A stretch of DNA of 64,000 nt from Umezawaea sp042738955 (GTDB lineage Bacteria > Actinomycetota > Actinomycetes > Mycobacteriales > Pseudonocardiaceae), in contig NZ_JBHYHC010000042.1 in assembly GCF_042738955.1 (NCBI RefSeq), forward strand, positions 8,719 through 72,718, read 5' to 3'. The notes beneath the pieces are model-generated. The model ran no database searches, was not told where the DNA came from, and saw nothing but the letters and a program-made list of their open reading frames with translations. Position 1 is the stretch's first letter, and every line of letters starts with the position of its first letter. The position numbers and the translations under genes are program-made. Of this stretch, positions 32,178 through 39,472 are shown in pieces.

Positions 32178-33191
32178 ATGGATCTGCACACCTGGGTGTG
32201 GCTCGCCACCGTGGGCGGGTTCGCCGCCGTCGTCGGGTTCGACTTCTGGCTCGTGGCCCGCAACCCCCGTGACCCGTCGTTCCGCGAGTCCCTGCTGTGG
32301 GTGCTCGGGTACGTGTCGCTGGCGGTCGTGTTCGGGCTCGGGGTCACGCTGCTCGCGGGTGGCCGGTACGGCGGGGAGTTCTTCGCCGGGTGGATCACCG
32401 AGTACTCGCTCAGCGTGGACAACCTGTTCGTGTTCGTGCTGATCATGTCCAGGTTCTCGGTGCCGCGGCAGTACCGGCAGAAGGTGCTGCTCGTCGGCAT
32501 CGTGATCGCGCTGGCGCTGCGGGCGGTGTTCATCCTGGCGGGGGCGAGCGCGATCGCCCGGTTCGACTGGCTGTTCTACGTCTTCGGCGCGTTCCTCGTG
32601 TTCACCGCGTGGAAGCTGCTGGGCGAGTCGTCCGGGTCTGGTGAGGCCGAGTTCACCGAGAACGCCGCGCTGCGCGTGGTGCGGCGGGTCGTGCCGACCT
32701 CGGAGGGCTACCACGGCGCGGCGGTCACGGCCCGCGTGAACGGGCGGCGGGTCGTGACGCCGATGCTGATCGTGATGATCGCGGTCGGCACCACGGACCT
32801 GCTGTTCGCGGTCGACTCGATCCCGGCGATCTTCGGGCTGACCAAGGAGCCGTACCTCGTGTTCACGGCCAACGCGTTCGCGCTCATGGGGCTGCGGCAG
32901 CTGTTCTTCCTCGTGGGAGGGCTGCTGGACCGGCTCATCTACCTGAGCAAGGGCCTGGCGTTCGTGCTCGCGTTCATCGGCCTGAAGCTCATCTTCGAGG
33001 CCCTGCACCACCACGGGGTGTCGTGGGCCCCGGAGGTGCCGATCGCGGTGTCCCTCGGCGTGATCGTGGCGACCCTGCTGGTCACCACGATCGCGAGCCT
33101 CATCGGCACCCGTCGCCGGGAGGCGGCGGAGCTGAGGGCGGCGGAGGCGGAGTCGGAGTCGGGAGAAGCGGAGTTGCGGAGCGGCCGATGA
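32178..33191 (+). CDS. TerC/Alx-family integral membrane protein
   Basis: A 337-residue TerC-family protein. Conserved acidic helices are visible: FAGWITEYSLSVDNLFVFVLIMSRF (near residues 72-96) and VAVGTTDLLFAVDSIPAIFGL-like (IAVGTTDLLFAVDSIPAIF, near 198-216). Between them lies a loop with the conserved Glu/Asn pattern. Family members are linked to tellurite resistance and, in better-studied cases, to manganese export or metallation of exported enzymes. As last gene of the oxalate operon, after an Nramp-like gene, a metal-homeostasis role is plausible. The C-terminus is a long Glu/Ala-rich tail. The ATG has GGAAGGA upstream. Confidence 0.85.
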   Translation: MDLHTWVWLATVGGFAAVVGFDFWLVARNPRDPSFRESLLWVLGYVSLAVVFGLGVTLLAGGRYGGEFFAGWITEYSLSVDNLFVFVLIMSRFSVPRQYRQKVLLVGIVIALALRAVFILAGASAIARFDWLFYVFGAFLVFTAWKLLGESSGSGEAEFTENAALRVVRRVVPTSEGYHGAAVTARVNGRRVVTPMLIVMIAVGTTDLLFAVDSIPAIFGLTKEPYLVFTANAFALMGLRQLFFLVGGLLDRLIYLSKGLAFVLAFIGLKLIFEALHHHGVSWAPEVPIAVSLGVIVATLLVTTIASLIGTRRREAAELRAAEAESESGEAELRSGR

Positions 33192-33201
33192 CGGGCACGG
33201 T

Positions 33202-33228
33202 CGGGTGGCGGAACACCTTCGCCACCCG
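33202..33228 (+). terminator. Hairpin after the frc-terC operon
   Basis: CGGGTGGCG and CGCCACCCG around a 9-base loop, starting 11 bases after the terC stop. It marks the probable end of the oxalate operon. Confidence 0.6.
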
Positions 33229-33329
33229 GCTGTCCCCGCACGAGCCGGTTTCGGGCCTGCCCCGACTGCCTCGAACGCCGTCAACACCGGCCGCGCCGAG
33301 CTCCACGACCTGCCGTGCCCCACCGGCAT

Positions 33330-34130
33330 GCGGGTATCGGTCGCGGATGGTGATCACTTGCCGGCGTCAGTCGCCTGCCGACCTTGGGCCGCTCATCGAC
33401 ACCGACCGACCGTTGGCGTAGATCACCCGGCGACATCCACCAGCACCGGCAACTCACCGCGGCACCGCCTCCCAGCCGTGACCACCGGTACACAACAGTT
33501 CACCACTGGTCCCGGTCGTCCGTCGGCACTGATCGGCGGTTGGCGCGGACCACCTACTGGCATCGGTCACCTGCTGGCACGGATCGCTTCCCAGCCCTGA
33601 CGGCTGGTCGGCATCGGTCGCCTGCTGGTACTGGTTTCCACCAGTATCGATCGGCGGTCGACGTAGATCACTTGTCAGCATCGGTCATCCGCTGGTACCG
33701 GCAACCCGCAGGCACCGATCACCTCCCAGCTTTGACCACCGGGCGATATCGGTTGACCGTTTGTACCAGGTAGTCCGCCAGCCGATCGACGGTTGGTACG
33801 GAGTACCTGCCGACGTCGATCACCTTCCGGCACTGATCACGCGCTGGCACCGATCGCGTGCTGACACTGACCGCCTGTCGGCACGACATCCGCTGATACC
33901 GGCGTTTGCTGGTGCTGGCACCGGGTGTTTGCTGGTGCTGGTGCTGGTGCTGGTGCTGGTGCTGGTGCTGGTGCTGGTGCTGGTGCCGGTCGCCGGTTGG
34001 CCATTGGTCGCTTGTTTGGCACTGATCGCCTGCCAGCGTTGATCAGCTGCTGGCGTCGGTCAGCTGTCGGCATCCGTCAGCTGTCGGCACCGGCTGATTG
34101 CCGGCTGTTGGCTGTCGAGTGTTGGCGTTG
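33330..34130 (+). repeat. Degenerate 17-nt tandem repeat array
   Basis: Runs of units close to GGCAYYGRTCRCCTGCT repeat with a 17-base period. Clear tandem pairs occur around 33560-33610 and 33830-33890, with further copies from 34020 to 34110. Because 17 is not a multiple of 3 and units vary, a coding role is unlikely. A hexanucleotide run lies within it at 33931-33984. No gene is seen between 33192 and 34133. Confidence 0.7.
33931..33984 (+). repeat. (GCTGGT)9 microsatellite
   Basis: Nine perfect copies of the hexamer GCTGGT followed by one variant (GCCGGT). Such runs are prone to slippage and length polymorphism. Confidence 0.95.
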
Positions 34131-34133
34131 GGG

Positions 34134-34319
34134 TCAGTGCATTGCGGAGCTGCCCTGGTCCTTTGCCGCGGTTTCGCGGAGGTAGTCCTCGACTCCGGTG
34201 ACCGACTCGTCCTTGCGGCGCTGTGCTTCCAGCGCGGTGGCCAGTCCTAGTCCGAGCACGCGGCCGTCCGCGGAGAACCCGCGTGGGCGGTTCAGCGCCT
34301 CGGTGAACCAGTTCGCCAT
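34134..34319 (-). CDS. Small protein (61 residues) under an island operator
   Basis: The product begins MANWFTEALNRPRGFSADGR and continues with a Leu/Ala-rich helix and an acidic middle ending in Ser-Ala-Met-His. It is soluble, with no signal peptide or known domain. The ATG at 34319 has AAGGAG at ideal spacing; an upstream ATG at 34334 is less well placed. About 140 bases upstream lies a bipartite operator (34458-34478) almost identical to the one before gntR, so it is likely a member of the same regulon. It lies downstream of gntR on the same strand but with its own promoter region. Function unknown. Confidence 0.6.
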   Translation of the reverse strand: MANWFTEALNRPRGFSADGRVLGLGLATALEAQRRKDESVTGVEDYLRETAAKDQGSSAMH

Positions 34320-34457
34320 GACCTTCTCCTTCACTTGTCACGTCCACAGTGGACGGTGGCTTTCGGGTGCGCCTCCTCCCGTCGACGATGCCCCGTCGGG
34401 GCCGTGCGTGCCGGGTGAGGCGTTCGGGTCGACACTGACCCCGCCTGATGGATTCAG

Positions 34458-34478
34458 AATACAGGCTTTCGTATGCAA
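34458..34478 (-). promoter_or_regulatory. Bipartite operator upstream of the small protein
   Basis: AATACAGG and GTATGCAA half-sites with the same 7-base spacing between ATACA and GTATGC as in the gntR promoter. Read leftward, both sites have the form TTGCATAC followed by six or seven bases and CTGTAT. Confidence 0.6.
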
Positions 34479-34542
34479 TGTGGGTGGTAGTGGTGGCCAT
34501 CACCGCCCTCGCGAGGAGGTGGTGATGGCACCGGTGGTGGGA

Positions 34543-35277
34543 TCAGGCGCGGTCGCCCCGCGGCCGGTCGTGGTAGGCCTGCCGGGTGCGGTCGGTGTGC
34601 TGGGACATGATCGAACCCGCGAGGTCGGCGTTGTTCGCGGAGATGGCCTGGATCAGGTTGGCGTGCTCGACCCACGAGTCCGCTCCGCGCCTGCCCGCGA
34701 TCGGCGTGTAGTACCACCGCACGCGGCGGTCGACCATGCCGATCATCTCGGCGAGCACGGTGTTGCCGGACAGCTTGGTGATGAAGGCGTGCAGCTCGGC
34801 GTTCGCGGCCACCACGCCCTCGACGTCGTCGTCCTCCACCGCGGCCTGGCCCCTGCCCTGGAGTTCCCACAGGTGGTCGACGTCGGCTTCGGTGGCGCGC
34901 TCCGCCGCGAGGCGGGCGGAGTGCGTTTCGAGGACGGCGCGGACGCTGAGCAGCTGGTCCGCCTCCTCCTCGGTCGGCAGGTGCACGAACGCGCCCTGCG
35001 CGGGCTTGAGGTCGACCCAGCCCTCGGTCTGCAAGCGCTGGAGGGCCTCGCGCACCGGCTGCCTGCTGACCCCGAGGTACTCGGCCAGCTCGACCTCGAC
35101 CAGGTGCTGGCCGGGCTTCAGGGTGCGGTTCACGATCAGCTCGATCAGGGCTTCGTACACGGCCTGGCGGAGCGGCGCGGGCCGCTCCACGCGCTTGGCC
35201 GCCGCGCCGCTCAGCGCGGCGCGCGAACCGCGGCGTCCGGTGGTCACGTCGCCGGGGAACGGTGTCGGCTGGTTCAT
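34543..35277 (-). CDS. GntR-family regulator, FadR/FCD type, probable island regulator
   Basis: A 244-residue GntR protein. The winged helix (residues about 35-100) has LAEYLGVSRQPVREALQRLQ as recognition helix region. The C-terminal FCD domain (about 108-230) retains the usual metal/effector ligands: NAELHAFI, WVEHANLI and MSQHTDRT. The ATG at 35277 has GGAGG upstream; the open frame extends further but crosses the operator. A near-palindromic site GCATACA-N6-TGTATGC lies 35-54 bases upstream, so it is probably autoregulated. The same motif occurs before the other island operons. A likely effector is oxalate, glyoxylate or an acyl-CoA; not shown by sequence. Confidence 0.88.
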   Translation of the reverse strand: MNQPTPFPGDVTTGRRGSRAALSGAAAKRVERPAPLRQAVYEALIELIVNRTLKPGQHLVEVELAEYLGVSRQPVREALQRLQTEGWVDLKPAQGAFVHLPTEEEADQLLSVRAVLETHSARLAAERATEADVDHLWELQGRGQAAVEDDDVEGVVAANAELHAFITKLSGNTVLAEMIGMVDRRVRWYYTPIAGRRGADSWVEHANLIQAISANNADLAGSIMSQHTDRTRQAYHDRPRGDRA

Positions 35278-35311
35278 GGCCACCTCCTCGCTCGTTGGGT
35301 GAATGGTTTCA

Positions 35312-35334
35312 GCATACAGGTTGTTGTATGCAAA
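35312..35334. promoter_or_regulatory. Near-palindromic operator at the gntR promoter
   Basis: GCATACA (35312-35318) and TGTATGC (35325-35331) are perfect inverted half-sites separated by 6 bases. This is the best-formed copy of the island motif, next to the regulator's own gene. Confidence 0.7.
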
Positions 35335-35460
35335 GTTCAGAGTGCGGTACGTCACGTTGCTGGCGTGACGGGCCAATTGTCGCCGATGTCGGACTCTGTG
35401 TAATCACCCGATCGCGTTTCGTGTGCGAATCCTCCCCTCTATCGCCGTTCGCGCAAATCG

Positions 35461-35475
35461 GTATACTGTATGCAA
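35461..35475 (+). promoter_or_regulatory. Operator overlapping the panE-like promoter
   Basis: GTATACTGTATGCAA, 28 bases before the ATG at 35503. It contains TATACT (35462-35467), a good -10 candidate, so regulator binding would block RNA polymerase directly. Confidence 0.6.
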
Positions 35476-35502
35476 TCACTCGGATACGAGACGAGGCAGG
35501 AC

Positions 35503-36492
35503 ATGAGAGTCGCCGTTCTCGGAGCAGGAGCGATCGGCGCCTATGTGGGCGCAGCCCTGCATCGCGCTGGAGTAGAGGTCCACCTGGTCGCGCGGGGTCC
35601 GCACCTCGCCGCGTTGCGGGCGCACGGCGTGCGCGTCCTCAGCCCGCGGGGGGACTTCACCGAACACCCGCACGCCACCGACGATCCCGCGCTCATCGGC
35701 GAGGTCGACTACGTCTTCCTCGGCCTGAAGGCGCACACCTACGCGTCGGCGGGGCCGTTGCTCAAACCGTTGCTGGGCAAGGACACCGCCGTGATCGCCG
35801 CGCAGAACGGCATCCCGTGGTGGTACTTCCACGGCCTCGCCGGGCACCCGCTGGAGAACCACCGCATCGAGGCCGTCGACCCCGGCGGCTCCGTCAGCGC
35901 GGTCCTCGAGACGAGCCGTGCGATCGGCTGCGTCGTGTACTGCTCGACCGAGATCGAGGAGCCCGGCGTCATCCGCCACCTGGAGGGCACCCGGTTCTCC
36001 ATCGGCGAACCGGCGGGCGGAGTCTCGGAACGGTGCGAGGCCCTCAGCCGCGCCATGATCGCGGGCGGCCTGAAGTGCCCCGTCGAGCCGAACCTGCGCG
36101 ACGACATCTGGATCAAGCTCATGGGCAACGTCGCCTTCAACCCCCTGAGCGCCCTCACGAGAGCCACCATGGCCGAGATCTGCGCCCACGACGACACGAG
36201 GGAGTTGGTCGCCACGATGATGGCCGAAACCATGGCCATCGCCCGAGCGGCGGGCAGCAGCCCCGAGATGTCCATCGAGAAGCGCATCGACGGAGCCCGC
36301 CGAGTCGGCCACCACAAGACCTCGATGCTCCAAGACCTGGAAGCGGGCAAGACCTTGGAGATCGACGCCATCATCGGCGCGGTGGTGGAGATAGCCGACC
36401 TGACCCGAATCCCCGCGCCAGCGCTGCGCAACGTCTACGCCGCCATCGACCTCCTCAACCGCACCAACGCCGCCGTAGTCCCCACTGCCTGA
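35503..36492 (+). CDS. Ketopantoate-reductase-family enzyme, candidate oxalyl-CoA reductase
   Basis: A 329-residue NAD(P)-dependent reductase of the ApbA/PanE family. The N-terminal Rossmann motif VAVLGAGAIGAYVGAAL (residues 3-19) and the C-terminal helical domain with DDIWIKLMGNVAFNPLSAL and GHHKTSMLQDLEAGKTLEIDAI are typical. Classical PanE reduces ketopantoate for CoA synthesis. In Methylobacterium a paralogue called PanE2 was reported to be the oxalyl-CoA reductase giving glyoxylate. The present gene stands alone with an island operator at its promoter, so an oxalate-assimilation role is attractive. ATG 35503 gives the canonical N-terminus; an ATG at 35470 lies inside the operator. Confidence 0.75.
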   Translation: MRVAVLGAGAIGAYVGAALHRAGVEVHLVARGPHLAALRAHGVRVLSPRGDFTEHPHATDDPALIGEVDYVFLGLKAHTYASAGPLLKPLLGKDTAVIAAQNGIPWWYFHGLAGHPLENHRIEAVDPGGSVSAVLETSRAIGCVVYCSTEIEEPGVIRHLEGTRFSIGEPAGGVSERCEALSRAMIAGGLKCPVEPNLRDDIWIKLMGNVAFNPLSALTRATMAEICAHDDTRELVATMMAETMAIARAAGSSPEMSIEKRIDGARRVGHHKTSMLQDLEAGKTLEIDAIIGAVVEIADLTRIPAPALRNVYAAIDLLNRTNAAVVPTA

Positions 36493-36502
36493 CCCCGACC
36501 CT

Positions 36503-36530
36503 CGCGCCGGCAACCCGCGATGCCGGCGCG
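36503..36530 (+). terminator. Hairpin after the panE-like gene
   Basis: CGCGCCGGCA and TGCCGGCGCG form a perfect 10-bp stem with an 8-base loop, 11 bases after the stop codon. Confidence 0.65.
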
Positions 36531-36539
36531 GGGGCCGGT

Positions 36540-37440
36540 CCGCTCGACCGCGAGAAGGAGATGGAGGGGGCGGGCTGGTGTTGGCCGCCGGGCGGTGTCG
36601 GGGCGAAGGCTTGTTCTGCTCCAGGGCGAGAGCGGCCGCGGGGTTGGCGGGGTTCCTGTCTGCCGCCGAGTGGAGTCGGGTGGGTGTTGGTCTGCTCGAT
36701 CGGGTGAAGGCAACTGCTTGTTGCGGCGCTGGTCATTGAGGCGAGATGGCGGGGGCTTGGTCGCATGAAGGCGGTTGTCGGGTTGGCGAAGGTTCGCGCT
36801 GACCGTGAAGCACTGCCGGGGCGTGGCTGGTCTTGGAGCGTGGGAGACGGTCGTCGGGTTGGCGGGGTTCGCGCCGACCGTGGGGCGGCGTTGGGGTGTG
36901 GCTGGTCTTGGGTCGGGGGATGGGTTCGCGTTGACGGCGATGTGGTGCCGGGGCGCGGCTGGTCACCTCGGTCGCATGGAGGCGGTCGTTGAGTTGGCAG
37001 GGGTCGCGCTGACTGCGGGGCGGTGCCGGGGTGTGGCTGGTCTTTGGGGTCGTGGCTGGCGGTGGTCGGGTGGCGGGGTTCGGGCTGACCGCGGGGTGAT
37101 GACGGGGCGCGGCTTGGTCTGCTTGATCGGGTGAAGTGTCCGCGCGGTTGGTCGGGTGCGCGCTGGCTGCGGGGGTGCTGGAACTGGGGTCGGTCTGCTT
37201 CGTCGCGCGAGGGTGGTCGCCGGGGTGGCAAGGGTCGTGTGATCGCTGGTCACCTGGAGTGCGGGCTGGTCTGAAGGCGGTTGTCGGCTTCTTGTTGGGC
37301 GGTGTCGGGGCGGGATGTGGGCTGCCCGATTGCGTGAAGGTGGCTGTTCGGTCGGTTCGCTCGATGGGGTGAAGGTGGCCGGGTTCGTGCTGGCCGCCGG
37401 GGGCGGGGTCTTTCGCTGGGTTGGGGTCTTCCCTTCGTGG
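36540..37440 (+). repeat. Degenerate G-rich repeat array before the formate dehydrogenase
   Basis: About 900 bases with strong G and T bias on the plus strand. A unit of roughly 55-80 bases recurs, containing TTGGCGGGGTTCGCGCTGACC, then GGGGCGGTGCCGGGG and GTGGCTGGTCTT; copies begin near 36790, 36865, 36920, 37000 and 37078. Short open frames occur on both strands but without ribosome sites. No gene is called in this interval. Confidence 0.6.
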
Positions 37441-37455
37441 TGGTGGTCACATAAC

Positions 37456-37470
37456 GTATGTTGCATACAG
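37456..37470 (-). promoter_or_regulatory. Operator upstream of the formate dehydrogenase operon
   Basis: GTATGTTGCATACAG contains GTATG and GCATAC half-sites; TTGCATACAG is the reverse complement of the CTGTATGCAA core. It lies 34 bases before the start at 37504. Confidence 0.6.
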
Positions 37471-37503
37471 TCGACTATTAGTGCCGTGCGCGGGAGGTCT
37501 GCG

Positions 37504-39459
37504 ATGAAGCGCAGGAAGAGCGAGCCGTACGTGCGGCTGGTGGAGCCGTTGGTGCGGGAGCACGGGGTGTTGAGGCCTGCCAGTTGGGACGAGGCGTTGG
37601 GGCGGGCGGCTGAGGGGTTTCGGCGGAACGTGGCTGCCAAGGGGCCTGATGCGTTCGGGATGTTCTCGTGTGCGCGGGCCACCAACGAGATGAACTACGT
37701 GGCCCAGAAGTTCACCCGTGCGGTGATCGGCACCAACAACGTGGACTCCTGCAACCGCACCTGTCACGCGCCGAGCGTCGCCGGCCTGGCCCGTGTGTTC
37801 GACAGCGGTGGTGGCACGTCGTCCTACCGGGAGATCGAGGACGCCGACGTGATCGTGCTGTGGGGCTCGAACGCGCGGGAAGCGCACCCGATCTTCTTCC
37901 AACACGTCCTCAAAGCCGTGCACAAGGGCGCGAAGCTGTTCGTGGTCGACCCCCGCCGCACCAGCACCGCCAAGTGGGGCCACCGGTGGCTCCAACTGCA
38001 CGTGGGCACGGACATCCCGCTGGCCCACGCCATCGCTCGCGAGATCATCCACTCCAACCTCGCCAACGCCGCGTTCATCGAGCGCGCCACCGAGGGGTTC
38101 GCCGAGTTCAAGGCGTCCGTCGAGCCGTGGACGCTGGAGGTCGCCGAGGAGGTGACCGGCGTCCCGCGGGAGCTGATCCGCGAACTCGCCCACGCCTACG
38201 CCCGCGCCGACCGCGGCCAGATGTCGTGGACGCTCGGTATCACCGAGCACCACAACGGCACGAACAACGTCCTCTCCCTGATCAACCTCGCCCTGCTCTG
38301 CGGGCACGTCGGCCGCTACGGCGCGGGCCTGAACCCGTTGCGCGGGCAGAACAACGTGCAGGGCGGCGGCGACATGGGCGCGATCCCGGACCGGCTGCCG
38401 GGGTTCCAGGACGTCCTGAGCCCCGAGGTCCGCGCGAAGTACGACGCGCTGTGGGGCTCGCACATCCCGCCGTACAAGGGGCAGAACCTCACGCAGATGC
38501 TGGAGGCGATGGAGCGCGGGGACATGACCTGCGTCTACATCATCGGCGAGAACCCGGTGCAGTCCGAGGCCGACTCCGAGCACACCCGCAAACGCCTGTC
38601 GAACCTCGACCACGTGGTGGTGCAGGACATCTTCCTCACCAAGACCGCGCAGCTCGCCGACGTCGTGCTGCCCGCGTCCGCCGCCTGGTGCGAGACCGAC
38701 GGCACGTTCACCAACAGCGAGCGCCGCGTCCAACGCGTGCGCAAAGCGTTGCAGGCGCCCGAGGGCGCGCGGGACGACATCGCGATCCTCTGCGACCTCG
38801 CCCGCAGGCTCGGCCACGACGAGTGGGACTACTCCAGCGCCGAACAGGTGTGGGACGAACTCCGGCAGCTGTCGCCGATGCACACGGGCATGACCTACCA
38901 GCGGCTCGCCGACCTCGGCGGCATCCAGTGGCCCTGCTACAGCGAGGACACCCTGGAGCCGAGCTTCCTGCACGGCCGCCTGTGGGAGGACGACCCGGCC
39001 AAGCGCGGCAGGCCCGCGCCGTTCTCGGTGCTGGACCACAGCCCGCCGGTCGACCTCCTCACCACCGAGTTCCCGTTGCGCCTCACCACGGGCAGGCGGT
39101 TGGACTCCTACAACACCGGCGTCCAGTCCGGCGGTTTCGAGTCGCCGCTGCGGCGCGGCGAGACCCTGGACCTGTGCCAGGCCGACGCCGAACTGCTCGG
39201 CGTCCGCGAGGACGAGCTGGTGCAGATCTCCTCACGGCGGGGCGCGATCGTCGCGCCGGTGCGGATCGACGACGGGCTCAAGCCGGGGCTGGCGTTCATG
39301 ACGTTCCACTTCCCGGACGAGATCGACGTCAACGTGATCACCATCGAGGCGACCTGCCCCATCGCGGGCACCGCCGAGTACAAGGCGTCCGCGATCCGGG
39401 TCGACAAGCTGCCGCCGGGGTTCACCGAGGACGACCGGTTCACCGTCGTGCCCGTCTGA
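37504..39459 (+). CDS. Formate dehydrogenase catalytic chain, C-terminal part (bis-MGD domains)
   Basis: A 651-residue molybdopterin oxidoreductase. The metal-ligand cysteine and partner His are in DSCNRTCHAPSVAGL (Cys87-His88), as in formate dehydrogenases where Cys or Sec sits there. The bis-MGD domains follow (VLWGSNAREAHPIFFQH, LRGQNNVQGGGDMG, VVQDIFLTKTAQLADVVLPA). The C-terminal molybdopterin-binding domain begins near 540 (LRLTTGRRLDSYNTGVQSGG). The N-terminal [4Fe-4S] domain usual in FdhA/FdsA is absent; it is encoded at the end of the gene at 41257. ATG 37504 has GGGAGG. Together with the next two genes it should form a cytoplasmic NAD-reducing formate dehydrogenase. Confidence 0.9.
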   Translation: MKRRKSEPYVRLVEPLVREHGVLRPASWDEALGRAAEGFRRNVAAKGPDAFGMFSCARATNEMNYVAQKFTRAVIGTNNVDSCNRTCHAPSVAGLARVFDSGGGTSSYREIEDADVIVLWGSNAREAHPIFFQHVLKAVHKGAKLFVVDPRRTSTAKWGHRWLQLHVGTDIPLAHAIAREIIHSNLANAAFIERATEGFAEFKASVEPWTLEVAEEVTGVPRELIRELAHAYARADRGQMSWTLGITEHHNGTNNVLSLINLALLCGHVGRYGAGLNPLRGQNNVQGGGDMGAIPDRLPGFQDVLSPEVRAKYDALWGSHIPPYKGQNLTQMLEAMERGDMTCVYIIGENPVQSEADSEHTRKRLSNLDHVVVQDIFLTKTAQLADVVLPASAAWCETDGTFTNSERRVQRVRKALQAPEGARDDIAILCDLARRLGHDEWDYSSAEQVWDELRQLSPMHTGMTYQRLADLGGIQWPCYSEDTLEPSFLHGRLWEDDPAKRGRPAPFSVLDHSPPVDLLTTEFPLRLTTGRRLDSYNTGVQSGGFESPLRRGETLDLCQADAELLGVREDELVQISSRRGAIVAPVRIDDGLKPGLAFMTFHFPDEIDVNVITIEATCPIAGTAEYKASAIRVDKLPPGFTEDDRFTVVPV

Positions 39460-39472
39460 AGGGGGAGTCACC

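Noticed and set aside
33192..34130. Protein genes in the 17-nt array (for example AG- or LV-repeat frames)
   Set aside because: The hexamer run makes any frame look open; there is no start signal and the 17-base period breaks codons.
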